Assembly: GCA_034769895.1 (NCBI GenBank)
Contig: CM068367.1
Span: forward strand, 315,517,986 to 315,581,985
Source of the DNA: Magicicada septendecula
Lineage: Eukaryota > Arthropoda > Insecta > Hemiptera > Cicadidae
Length of the DNA: 64,000 nucleotides
Direction of reading: 5' to 3'
Position numbers and translations under genes: made by a program. The notes beneath the pieces were generated by a model that worked only from the letters and a program-made list of their open reading frames with translations, was not told the DNA's origin and did not search any database. Positions 23,828 through 34,512 of the stretch are shown piece by piece (within the stretch, counting starts at the first letter, position 1; each line of letters opens with the position of its first letter).

Positions 23828-25028
23828 TGTAACGGTACATAAGTCCGTGTAAGGATTTATCGGTACATGAAAAATAATTTTATTGTGATGTAATGTTTTA
23901 AAAGTGGTGAGGTTAAAATTTCCCAATATATTTCATACAACGCAGTTTACCAGAGCAACTTGACGCCAAGGTCACAGGCGTACGTGCAAAACGACACATT
24001 CAGATAAAGCAAGAACCGCGAACCATACGAAAACGTCATAAATAATACGACAAATGTAACAACTGAGACGTAAGACAATGCCGTCATCAGCTTATAATAA
24101 AAGAGTGATGACAAATAATCCCTTCCACTTGGGTAATTTGCACTAAGATGTCTCGCTCAGTCTTCAACCTACATTCAGAGCGTTAGCACGCTACAAAATT
24201 TGCTGGTCAAGTATTGCCAGCCAAAGTGTTTTGAACAGTAAAAATGTAATTAACAGGTAGCAATACCATTATGTAACAAGTGAAGGACAATGTAGATTAA
24301 ATTCAGTGCAGCGAAAGGACAGACGCAAACCGTAAAGTTCGCCGACCACCTGCGTGAGATGGAGAACGTCTGAAGGGAAACTGCGACGGCAAGTTCAGGA
24401 AAGTTAAAATTTTATAATCATATCAATTCAATAATCTGAGCTCAAAATTCTAATAAAAATATGTACGAAAAAATTAATGTATGGGGAGAGAGAATGTGTG
24501 CGTACGAATGAGTGCCGGCCTCTCAAAGCAAAACCATGAGGCATTGGGTTATGTAGTAATATGATCTGAAACATAATACGTAAATTCAAAGATAACTGCA
24601 GTTTAATAAAAAATGCTCTTGTTGCAAATTAAATACAAGAAAGGAATAATTAAAATTGATGTGTAATTAGTTGGGGCGGAAGTACATAGCCGCCATTTTG
24701 TTTTGTGTGTATACGACGCCATTTTGGGTTTTGTAAATGATAATAATGGCAATTCAGAAATATTAAACCAAAAGTTTTATTTCACCTAAATGTTGTTAGA
24801 CTTATTATTTCGAATGCCGAAACTGTTTCTGTGCTCGCTTAACAACAAACCTTGGACCCGAGTAAGCAAAGTAATGGTGGTTAAAGCCACGTGTGCAGAC
24901 CGGATGTTTGTATTGAATTACACGGTAAATACAAATAAAAATATTATTATTAATAAGAGTAATTGTAAATTTAAGTTACAATTTGTAGTGAAAAACTAGT
25001 CTCTCAAGTGTATGTTGTCGCAGCAACA
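23828..25028 (+). repeat. LTR X, probable solo or truncated LTR
   Basis: It begins TGTAACGGTACATAAGTCC, the tip shared with LTR A. Its 3' part (24670-24890) is clearly related to the R-U5 part of LTR A: GCGGAAGTACATAGCCGCC, then CCAAAAGTTTTATTTC, CTGTTTCTGTGCTCGCTTAA and CCTTGGACCC. The end is placed at GCAGCAACA (25028), followed by ATGGCATGAAA, which could be a primer-binding site. No partner LTR is present and no target duplication is certain, so the end is approximate. Confidence 0.55.
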
Positions 25029-26006
25029 ATGGCATGAAATTTAAATGAAATACAGACCTACGTACAGTATCGGATATAACTCAGCTTCACCAAAATTTTT
25101 ACCCACCGCGTGCCACTGGTATCAAGATTTTTAATATTACTTTTGTACTGAAAGTTTTTAACACAAAAAGTTTTAGTACCTGAAAATTCTATATTTGGAA
25201 GTGGAAAGTCCTGTTTCAAGGATAGTACCTTTAATATGGTGGAATTAAAATGAACACTAAATGGTATCAAGATTTTTAATATTACTTTTGTACTGAAAGT
25301 TTTTAACACAAAAAGTTTTAGTACCTGCAAATTCTATATTTGGAAGTGGAAAGTCCTGTTTCAAGGATAGTACCTTTAATATGGTGGAATTAAAATGAAC
25401 ACTAAATATTACACAAGATGTTCTTTGAACAGTCACCAGCTCTCTTGAACATTTTTAATAAATATCACATATCATTACATGTTCTACTGTGTAATTCATA
25501 TTCCTATAATACACTATTCAATTGAAACAATGACAGTCAGTCACTTAAAAAAAAAAGTACTAATAACACAATTATAAACAATACTTAATAACCCTATGCA
25601 TTAATTACTGTGGATACTCCCATCACTTTCAAAACAGAACTACTGATTTTCCTTTACAGGGTTCCCAAACATAGTGGAACATTCTGTCTTATTATTCCCA
25701 TGTTATTCTGATGAGCCCTGGCCAGCCAAGGCTTGCAAATGAAGGCTCTGAGGTAGATCCAAACCTGGAAAATGAAGGAAGGTAATACTGTATTTACTAA
25801 CTTCAGTTCAATAACATTTTAATATGGAAATTGGTTAATTGTAAAATCCGTAATGTAGTTAATGTGTCTGGAACTGTTGATGTAAGGAGTGTAATAATAC
25901 TTTTAGAATGTGTAGTAGCATAGGTGAGCCTAGTATTATTTGCCTCTGTCAAGAGAGCAAGGCTTCTGGCAAAGTAAGGAAGGATTTTCATGCTCTGACA
26001 TAGTAA
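25029..26006. repeat. noncoding stretch with a 145-bp tandem duplication
   Basis: Blocks 25117-25261 and 25262-25406 are two nearly identical copies (TGGTATCAAGATTTTTAATA to AAAATGAACACTAAA). The rest, up to the B LTR, has no recognisable gene. It may be the remains of the internal region of element X. Confidence 0.65.
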
Positions 26007-27151
26007 TGTAATGGGGCAAAAAGGGGGTCTTTATTTTTTATTAAATTTATTTAAAATTGTTTGTGGTCAACATTGCAAGTCGCATGTAAACTACGGTTGT
26101 ATTTGGACAATGAACAGTAACACAAACTTTTTGAGTGGAGTGTAGCTGAAAAATGCCAGACTCGCTTGTAAAATCAAGTGTTTGTCATGGACTAGTACAC
26201 GCAACACCAGCATGTTCGCAGATGCGACGCATACCACTTTAAACAACGCCACGGAAAAATGGCTAGGTATAACGTTTGTCAGACAATGTGCTTTTAAGAC
26301 GACGGAAACCAGTAAAGGCTCCTCCCACCAAAGCCTCCTATATCGTCTCCGTTTGACAACTCAAGAACACGTGGCCTATAGACAAATCCACACTACATGT
26401 ACGGTGACTAACAGTTCATAACTCGAAGGCTGTGCGTTTCTGGTGAAGTAACAGAGTTTTAGTGAGCAGCTGTGTACAGAGTTGCCGCCCAGTCTCATTA
26501 CACTTTCAAGACCGCGCGGTCATCTAAATCTTGTGCTTGAGCTAAATTAGGGTCGGCCGACCAACCAAGTGTATATCTGAGTTATGTAAAGCAGTGTAAA
26601 GAATCTAAACCTATAGGGAACAATGAAACAAGCAAAATTTTTATCAAAAAGTGAAAAAACAACTTTTAGGACAGTGAATAAGGGGACTCTGTGAGACGCG
26701 CCACGTGGTCGGTGGAGAAGACGCTGTATCACGTAACCGTATTACATCCAACCTATTATTATTTTACATAGAAGGGGTAATTAGAATGAGTGAGAGAATG
26801 TAGCAAGCTGGGTTTCCTTATTATTATTATTGCTATCGTTTAAGATTGTTAGCACAATAAGTAATTCAACAAGTTTTCTCTTATTTTCATGTGCCTGTAT
26901 AATGGTAACAAATAAATAACAATGTTTTCCGATAAAAAGTGAAAATAACAAATAAGTAATGTAAAATCAAATATTTAAAAGAATGTGAAATAAAATTGAG
27001 TGAGTCGAACAAAAAATGAGAGTCGAGTACGTTATTGATACAACCTTGAAATCATGTTTGTATTCACAGTTCGTGTGAAGAATCCTGGGCTCAATTAAGG
27101 TAGGTGAGAGAAATATATTATTCAATAAATGTATTAATTAATAATAGCACA
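26007..27151 (+). repeat. element B 5' LTR
   Basis: Begins TGTAATGGGGCAAAAAGGGG and ends AATAGCACA, 1145 bp. The start resembles LTR C (TGTAACGGGYCAAAT). Stretches such as TTATTAAATTTATTTAAA and TCAAGTGTTTGTCATGG resemble LTR A, so the three are sister families. The end region carries TTCGTGTGAAGAATCCTGGG and a GGTAGGTGAG splice-donor-like sequence also seen in LTR C. No 3' partner is found in the window, so the ends rest on homology and on the adjacent primer-binding site. Confidence 0.8.
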
Positions 27152-27153
27152 AA

Positions 27154-27171
27154 TGGCGCCTCGAACTTGTG
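27154..27171 (+). promoter_or_regulatory. element B primer-binding site
   Basis: Two bases after the LTR end comes TGGCGCCTCGAACTTGTG, the usual position and TGG start of a tRNA-complementary primer-binding site. The tRNA species cannot be named without a search. Confidence 0.75.
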
Positions 27172-27357
27172 ACAAGTTTTTTATAAATTAAAATTTATAT
27201 ATAAAACCACACCTATTGGAATACAAGCGTGATTTGGAGGTGAAGCAATAAGACGTACAAATTACGTAACATACATAAAATAGTACGTCATTGTTAGGTT
27301 AAGTGTAAGATGTTTTATATGTAAGTAAATTTGTATCAGTAAATTTATAATTTAAAA

Positions 27358-28038
27358 ATGGCAGATAGTAATAACGAAAACGATATAAATGAAATTACCA
27401 ATTTTGATGAATCAGCTATTATGAACAGCCTTGAAGTCCATTCGACTCCGAATGCGGGTCAAGACAAAATAGTTGAAGTAAGTGTAACAGATGAAACAAA
27501 TATGACAGAGGATTCAGGGGTTCAATTAACTCCAACCTCAACAAAATGTAGTAAATTTGATAATGACATAATGAGTTTTTTATTAAAACAATTTAATGAA
27601 TTGAAAGAACATAATAAAGAAGTCAAAAATGACTTCGACAAAATAACTAATCGTTTTGATAGTAATGATAAAAAATTTGATAAATTAAGCAGTGAGATAC
27701 ATGAACAAAAAATTAAATGTGAAAATAATTTCGAGGAATTAAAAGAGCAAAATAAAGAATTAAAAAACCAGATTAATGAAATCAATAAAAATATTGAGAA
27801 AGCCAATGAAATATTTGAAACCAACTTTAACAAATTAGAACAGAATATTGAGAAAGTGGTAGAGTCAGTAGAGGAGCAGATTAAAAGTAAAGTAACTCAG
27901 ATAATTAATAACAAGGTGAGTAATAACAATAATTATAATAATGAATTAACAAGTGATAAAAATGAGGTAATTAAAAACGTGGTGTTAGAGAGTAAGGTTG
28001 TGAGCATAGCAAGTGTTAATGAAAGTGAGAGAGTGTGA
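27358..28038 (+). CDS. gag-like protein of element B, N-terminal coiled-coil part
   Basis: 226 codons starting at MADSNNENDINEITNF. An N-terminal acidic region with HSTPN and EDSGVQLTPTSTK is conserved in element C (HSTPI; DSGIQLTPVSTN). It is followed by NDIMSFLLKQFNEL and a long coiled coil (NRFDSNDKKFDKL, IHEQKIKCENNFEELKEQ). The frame closes at SVNESERV at a GA-rich run. In the next frame the homologous domain continues (GGQRANFPQVYGETE, 28050-28094), then is cut by the C array and resumes at 44189. No zinc knuckle, protease or polymerase is seen. It probably acts as the capsid or RNA-binding protein of a pol-less LTR element. The family is not recognised. Confidence 0.75.
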   Translation: MADSNNENDINEITNFDESAIMNSLEVHSTPNAGQDKIVEVSVTDETNMTEDSGVQLTPTSTKCSKFDNDIMSFLLKQFNELKEHNKEVKNDFDKITNRFDSNDKKFDKLSSEIHEQKIKCENNFEELKEQNKELKNQINEINKNIEKANEIFETNFNKLEQNIEKVVESVEEQIKSKVTQIINNKVSNNNNYNNELTSDKNEVIKNVVLESKVVSIASVNESERV

Positions 28039-28094
28039 TGAAAGGTTAGGTGGGCAAAGGGCAAATTTTCCCCAAGTATATGGTGAAACAGAGG

Positions 28095-29220
28095 TGTAAC
28101 GGGTCAAATTTATGGGTATTTTTATGTATTTCATTTTCGGGGATTTATAAAAATATGTGTAAAGTTTATTTCAACGGTGACCAGACCACGTGGAAAGAAC
28201 AGTGTTGTAACGAAGCGGCAATGCAATATCACGTTGTGCAATCGGTAGAAGAATCCGCACCACCTTAGTTTGCAAGAACTTTGTTTGTGTGTGACCGGGC
28301 ACTCGTATGCATGACACAGGCATACGCGCGCAGTGACGCTACTTGTGAAGCTCAAGATGGCTAAAAAGCAATTTTTGGTCGCCTTAGTCTATCTAGGCGA
28401 CGGATATGGAAATTAAGTCACGCCCATCTCGTGACGTTAGCCAGTGCCTAACCGATATCCGAATATAACTAACACAACACCTACAGCATGAGCTAAATGG
28501 GAAGAAACTACGACGAACAACCAGGAGGCTTTGACTTCCAGATAAAACGACGAAATCGAGTTGGCCACGAACTGATAGCGATCACCCAGTTCGTCACAAA
28601 TAGTACCGTCCGGTACAACCCTACGGGGTATCTCTTTGAAGAATTTTATAAATTGCCAGTAATAAAGTGAAATAACAGTTGAAAATACGTGACCGCGGTC
28701 GATAATACAGTGGAGAACATATTAAGTTAAATTTCGGACACGAATACCAATTAAAAAGGAGTAACCATGAGTGCGAACGAAAACCACGTTGCCGGCGGGG
28801 AATATTACGAAAAATGTTTAAGGGCTTTGGGGCAATAAAGGGTTAAGGGGTTTTAAATAATGCAGTTGTGGATGTGTGAGTGAGCAAAGCTGGGCTGTTT
28901 ATGTTGATGTGTGTATATATAATAAGGTAAGCACTAGAATAAGATAGACTAGGAATGGTACTCATGTAACTCAAGCAAAGAAAAAATCACTAAGAAGATA
29001 TGTCATAAAATTTGTTGGAATTTAAATGCATTTCTAAAAAATTAAAATATCAATTCTCTTCATGCAAAAAATGAGTCGCGTCACTTATTTCAATAACCCG
29101 TAACACATGTTTGTATCTGACATTCGTGTGAATCGGACTTCTGGACCCAGATAGGACCTTTGCAGGTAGGTGAAATAAATTTATGTATTTGATATATTTA
29201 ATGAGTTTATTAATATCACA
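28095..29220 (+). repeat. element C LTR 1 (5')
   Basis: Begins TGTAACGGGTCAAATTTATG, ends TTAATATCACA, 1126 bp. A GCAGGTAGGTGAAAT splice-donor-like sequence lies 60 bp before the end. A 23-codon frame (28767-28838, MSANENHVAGG start) follows a good ACCATG context and is kept in all three LTRs, but it could be chance. Confidence 0.95.
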
Positions 29221-29221
29221 A

Positions 29222-29240
29222 TGGCTTCCGATACAGGGAC
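29222..29240 (+). promoter_or_regulatory. element C primer-binding site (second copy at 35640)
   Basis: One base after the LTR comes TGGCTTCCGATACAGGGAC. It is present after LTR 1 and LTR 2 and absent after LTR 3. It differs from the sites of A and B, implying a different tRNA primer. Confidence 0.8.
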
Positions 29241-29537
29241 AGTTTTTATGAATTAAAAAATTAAGTAAAAACCGCACCTACAAAAAAGATACAAACGTGT
29301 GTTTGAGGTTAGCGTAATATTTGGTGCCGTGACAGCAGGATGTAATTTAAAAAAAAAAAAAAAATTGTATTGCGCCGGCCTACATTTTGACAGTACATTG
29401 AACGAAGTACGGTTGCGAAAGCAAAATGGTATTGATGTAAACTTACGTAATTATGGTAGAAGGTTGATTTTATGTATGTTGTAATATAAGTTTTGAAAAG
29501 AGATTAATCATTGGTAGTGAAAATAAATCAAGTAAAA

Positions 29538-30810
29538 ATGTCTGAGAATACTAAAAGTAATATAACTAATGTAGAAATGAGTGAAAGTGACCTTGAGTCA
29601 CAGTCGCTGAATGAAAGTGATATGCTGACAGCTGAGCCGAGCGCTATTACAGAAACAGCTGTTGGCGGCAATGTCATCATTCATTCTACCCCAATTACTG
29701 CTCAAACGCAATTAAGCGAAACAGATGTTGATTCTGGGATTCAGTTGACCCCAGTTTCAACCAATAAAAATAAACAATCCGATGAAATAGATATAATGAG
29801 TTTTTTACGAAAAATGGACAACAAATTTGACATGCAGAATAACCAATTTAAAGAATTAAATAAACGCTTTGATAGTAACGAAATAATTTTAAATGAGATG
29901 AAAAGTGATTTTAACAATAAATTAGATGAGCAGAAAATAAAATGCGAACAGCAGAATATTCAAAACGAGATTAATTTTAAAGAAATTAAAGAACAGAATA
30001 CTCAGTTTCAGCAGAGTATTAGTGTAAAATTTGATGAGTTAATAAATGATATACAAGAAAAGAATAAAAGAAATAATTTGAATAAACTAGAACAGAGTAA
30101 GAGTAATACAAATGAAAGTTGTAATGACGTGTAGAAATGTTGTATTAGATGAAGAGTTAACAAATGAAAGTAGTATTGAGAATAGTGATGTAATTGAAAA
30201 TGTAGTATCTGAGAGTACCGATGAGGTTGTAGAATGTGATAATGAAATATTAATGTGTGTTTATGAGTTAGAGAGAGAGAGTGGAAAGATAGTATAGTGG
30301 TAGAATGGGGGCAGAGGGTAAATTTTCCCCTTATTTTTTCTGAACCAGAGTGTTCACAAGTATTGTTGAAGAAGGGCAAGAGTCCCGTGTTAGTAGAAGA
30401 TTTGAGTTGTTTATTTGTGTTGTATAATTTTGTACCCTCTGTCTGGAATAATATTGAGAGTGTGATATGGTATTATGATGAGAGAGATTTAAATAGAGAA
30501 TTGTATGTCGATAAAGAGACAGAACTGTATGAATTATGATGGAAATTATGAGGAATGGAAAGAAAGGTTAGAAGTAAATTTAAATAAGAATGATTTGATT
30601 GATAATACAAAAATAAATAACCCGATAATGAATATAATTACTGATGCAGACTTAACAGAAATACTTAACGTAGACTTGGTGAATGATTATTATGATATAA
30701 CGGATAAATTGAAATTGTTTGGTTATGACACACAAGAGAATAGTATGTGGGTTAATAAAATTGAAAAGTGCCATATAAAACAAAGACTAATCTTTGACGA
30801 TGGAGGGTAG
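29538..30810 (+). pseudogene. gag-like protein of element C, first unit (frameshifted)
   Basis: The start MSENTKSNITNVEMSES is chosen because it is the first Met open in both units; the second has a stop just upstream. It contains IIHSTPITAQ, VDSGIQLTPVSTN, DEIDIMSFLRKMDNKF and a coiled coil to about codon 190. A 2-bp loss near 30128 gives a stop (NDV), and a GA run at 30271-30281 is 2 bp longer than in the second unit. The conserved domain follows: GQRVNFPLIFSEPECSQVLL, SVWNNIESVIWYYDERDL, RELYVDKE. A further frame change near 30537 leads into NYEEWKERLEVNLNK and ends QRLIFDDGG. No zinc knuckles are seen. Likely the structural protein of the element. Confidence 0.75.
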
Positions 30811-31590
30811 ACTATAAAACAATAAAGGACAATTATAAATATTTTTGTTTTGTGGTTTTGACCTGGCAGATTTGGACAATGAAGTGTGAAAAAATGGAAC
30901 AGTTAATAACAAAAGTTTGTAAATAAATGTTTAGTAAATTTATTTGTGTGTATTGTAGAATGTTAAGTAAACAATGTGTATGCAGGTAATTGTTGAAATA
31001 ATAATATTAATATTTTGGCAATTTAAATAAATAAACAGAATTAATTTTGAAAACAGTAATTGGCTAATTGTAATTGTCAGTAATTAATTTGATTAAAACA
31101 ATTTGAGATGTTTTAAATATTCTGATTGATTTGAATGTTGTATAATTAAATTTTCTAATGAATTTAAATTATTTTACAAGACATGAGTTTGGTAATTAAA
31201 TGATAAATTGTTGAATATGAAATAACTGTTTGCTAAATGTTTCAGAGGTTACGTGAAAGTATTGGTGTATGGTGTATGTATTTTGTGTATATCAGTTTAA
31301 ATGGACTGTAAGTATAAAAAATTTTATAGTACGAATCAAGTATAATAAAAATGTTTACAGGTGTAACTCAGATGAAAGGATTTTAATTCTATAATGAGAT
31401 GAGTTGAAATAATTGTGTGAAATAAAAATGATAAGTAAAAAATTTAATAATAACTGAAAGGTAATATAAAATAAATAATAAATTTGAAAATTTTAGGGTG
31501 ATGAATGAGTTAAATGATTAATGATTGATGAAAATGTTACATTAGAACGTTATATATAAACAATATTTTTATTGTTTAGTTATTAAGGTA
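30811..31590. other. AT-rich noncoding part of element C (equivalent 39355-40134)
   Basis: Between the gag-like frame and the RNA module. No coding potential and no conserved block recognised. Confidence 0.5.
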
Positions 31591-32200
31591 CTATTGCTGG
31601 GGTAGCCTGTGCCCCGGTCGATAGTGAAATGTGTTGGGGGTAACAGAGAGTGTTACCTCCATCGGAGGCCAACATGGTGAAAAGGTGCGGCACACCTTTT
31701 TTAGTACAAATTTAATTTGTACCCTGATAGACACTCGTGCCGCACATAAAAGTGATAATGTAGAACAGGCATTGAAATGAAAGTTTGATTTCCCCGACTT
31801 TTCGGGTGATTACTGCCTTACCAGCACTAATTGTGGATTTGGCTAGCGGTCAGCTATGGCCATATCAAGTCCCTTGACCATAGCTGATTTGAAATTGGTT
31901 GATAATAGAAATTAAATGGGGGGTGAAATTAGGGGAAATCCAGGAACTATGGAACAGCGGCTGCCACTCTGTCCGCGTGGGGACAGCATAGCCAGGTGGT
32001 AGACCCGTTTTAAGGGCGAGTCAATATAAAACAAGGATATGTTGATATCCACAAACGTTAAAATGTAAATGCCGAAGCAAAGACACGGAGATGTCCAATT
32101 CCTCCAAATATGCAGTCTTTGTGGAAGCAAAAAGGCGCTACAGTCTTACATAAATTACAATAGTGTGTGTGGACCAGGGGGTTGCTCAGATGAGCAACGT
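31591..32200 (+). ncRNA. conserved structured RNA module, copy C1
   Basis: A dense series of hairpins, visible by eye. GGTAACA/TGTTACC (about 31639-31656). GTGCGGCAC/GTGCCGCAC (31685-31693 with 31737-31745), enclosing GTACAAAT/ATTTGTAC. The closing stem GATTTCCCC/GGGGAAATC (31787-31795 with 31932-31940), enclosing TGATTA/TAATTG (31807-31812 with 31828-31833) and TCAGCTATGG/CCATAGCTGA (31850-31859 with 31878-31887). CTGCCACT with AGGTGGTAG, enclosing CTGTCC/GGACAG (31969-31974 with 31981-31986). GGATAT/ATATCC (32035-32050). CAAAGAC/GTCTTTG (32078-32084 with 32115-32121). GTTGCT/AGCAAC (32181-32198). The invariant 18-base core AACTATGGAACAGCGGCT is at 31945-31962. Not recognised as any known family. 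Confidence 0.82.
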
Positions 32201-34463
32201 GCTTAAATTTTGTAAATTCAAAATGATAACTAAATTTTGCTCTAATAAACGTTGGTATTCTGCTTTGATAAATAGGGTTTCATACATTCAGTATACTGTG
32301 TTCATTCTATATTTTATTGTGTTCCATGTATTATTTTATTGTGTTATAGGTAAGAATTGAAATATGTGTCTTATATAATTTGTGTGTTTCTGAAACTAAG
32401 TAAATAACTAAACCGACTGGCAGGCGGTTTGCATATTATCAGAGTCAGAAAGAGGGGAAACAATGAGGGTAGAGGTAAGGATTGCTAAAAATATGTATTT
32501 CATGTAATTTTCACAATTTTGAAATGTATTTTCACTTTGTTAGGAATGTCAGCGGATCTGTAGTAAAATGTCACTGTTAAATTGTTTATTGATGTTCAAG
32601 GTAATTAATGTTAAATGTAATGTTTCAATGTATTACAGATGCTATTTAAAATAATGAGAAAAGTAATTTGATAAAGTGAGAAATAAAGTAATAGATTTGT
32701 GAAAGTTAATAAAAGATAGTTTTTGGGTGATTAAGATTTTATTGGGACATGTAGATCAGCCCAAGTTGAAGTTAAAGTTAAAATGGTAGTAGAGAGAAAA
32801 ATATTGTTCTGAGTCAATATAATGTTGTTGTGAGGTAATGTAACAGATATTGAGAAGTATTGATGTTGACAGTAGTTATGGGGAATATATGTAGAGTATT
32901 GAGTGATATATTGATGTTTATAATTGATGATGTTATTTTGTTGTAGTTGAAGTAAGGTAATAAGAGTGTTGATTTGGCGATGGTAATTTTGTAATAGGGG
33001 ATAGTGTAATATGGGAGTCCGCAACAAAAGGGTTGGGACGGGAAGGGACCGTTTGTCGCCGGAAAGGGTTACCTTAGGTAGAAACCAGGAACCAACATAA
33101 TGGGATGAGCTTTTTGGGGGGGGGGAACACACGTATCCTAAGTACAAAGGGTTAGAGAATATTTTTTTCATATATTGAGAGAATGATGTAGATTGAGTTT
33201 CAGGATAAGTTGGGGTTAGCGATTGTTTGATAGATGTTTTGATAGAGATGGGTGTCATATGAGTTACAATTGTTAGTGGTATTAGAGTCAGAGTGAGAAA
33301 GATATTATATGAACCCATGCCAAGTGGCATATCAAGCTAAAATAAATAATTAAATCACCCAAAATAAAGGAAAGCGAGAATAAAGAAAGAGATTTATAAC
33401 AAGAATATAAAATTTTTAATTGAAACCAGTGACAATTTTTGATAGAATTTGGAAATGTAAAGTTATAAAGTGTTTATTTTGAACAATTTACATATCAATT
33501 TGATTATTTATAATAATATTTTGTTAATTTTAAATATTTTATTTTATTATGTTTTTGGTGTTTCAAGACAGCATTTTACAGAAGTTTAATGTATTCACAG
33601 ATGTAACTTGTACATAACGTATGTAGGTCAAGGTCTGGACTTGACCCAGTTTTGATCAGCTGATGGGTGAGGTAATATACTAGGCATGTTTAGTATGGAA
33701 GTTAATTCAACTTTTGTTTTTAATTGATTTGAAAAAATTTTAAGTGATTTCTATATGGAAAAAAGAAAATATTTTAAGAAATTTAAATTTTTGTAGAATT
33801 AAAATTTTTTTTTTTGGAAATTTTTGTGAAAAAAAAATTTTTTTTTTATTTTGCGCCTGCCAGATAATGGATATTTGTAAACTTTGATTATTTTATTGTT
33901 TGTGTTCCAATCGTGTTTATTACTATTGAATTATTTTATTGAATTGTATGGTTAGACGCTAGGTGTAATCACATGTTAGGTTAAGGATGTTACTTATTTT
34001 AAGAAATGTTCAATTGATTTAATTTTTTTGATAACAAAAAACTAAGGAAGAGAATTTTTTGATAAAAGATTGTAGTTTGAATTTTGGATTTTTCACTTAG
34101 ATGAAATAATAAATTTTGAAGAATATGTTAACTTTACAATATGTAGAATAGGTGTGTGTGTGAGCCCAGTATCTGCTAAAGGCAGCCCCAGTTTGCAGAA
34201 AAAGGGGAAACATATCGGTTGAGGATCTGGCATGATCTAAGCCAGGGATTGAGGATTTTTGGGGTAGCATGTTAGAAGGTAAGGTGCGCTGTGGTGCGTG
34301 TCTGTTCGATTTTTCGGTGTTGGGATCTCGCACAGAGAAGTCCAGTGATCTCGTTCAGATGCGTCCATAGTCGCCGAGCCAGGGGGGTCGTGTACCCATG
34401 AAGTGTAAGAACAAAAGGGGGTTGTTAGCACCAGTTCCTCACCGGTCCTCTTAGGGGTTTTAT
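32201..34463. other. long noncoding part of element C with an antisense frame (equivalent 40745-43008)
   Basis: AT-rich internal DNA without sense-strand coding. On the - strand a 199-codon frame (33330-32731; 200 codons at 41877-41275) starts MPLGMGSYNIFLTLTLIPL, which is hydrophobic and signal-peptide-like. A G run inside it differs by three bases between the units (10 against 13), so the frame is kept. With only two near-identical copies this is weak evidence for a real protein. Confidence 0.4.
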
Positions 34464-34512
34464 CAATGAGATTTCTTCTGTTTTGACAGAAGACCTCTCA
34501 TTGAGGGGGTAT
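34464..34512 (+). promoter_or_regulatory. element C polypurine tract with adjacent stem-loop (second copy 43009-43057)
   Basis: CAATGAGA (34464-34471) pairs with TCTCATTG (34496-34503), and TCTTCTGT (34474-34481) with ACAGAAGA (34486-34493). The tract GAGGGGGTAT follows and the LTR starts. The outer stem is the same as in element A, while the inner stem has entirely different but complementary bases. The tract should prime plus-strand synthesis. Confidence 0.78.

Noticed and set aside
26007..27151. A single 3.3-kb LTR from 23828 to 27151
   Set aside because: A second LTR-type start (TGTAATGGGGC) at 26007 resembles the LTR C start and gives a length like LTR C, while 23828-25028 matches LTR A. 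Two separate LTRs fit better.
31787..32121. The RNA module as a hammerhead or HDV-like ribozyme, or a dicistrovirus-type IRES
   Set aside because: I could not find the hammerhead CUGANGA/GAAA core, and the stem order does not give the nested double pseudoknot of HDV or the known intergenic IRES layout. This is not excluded by computation.
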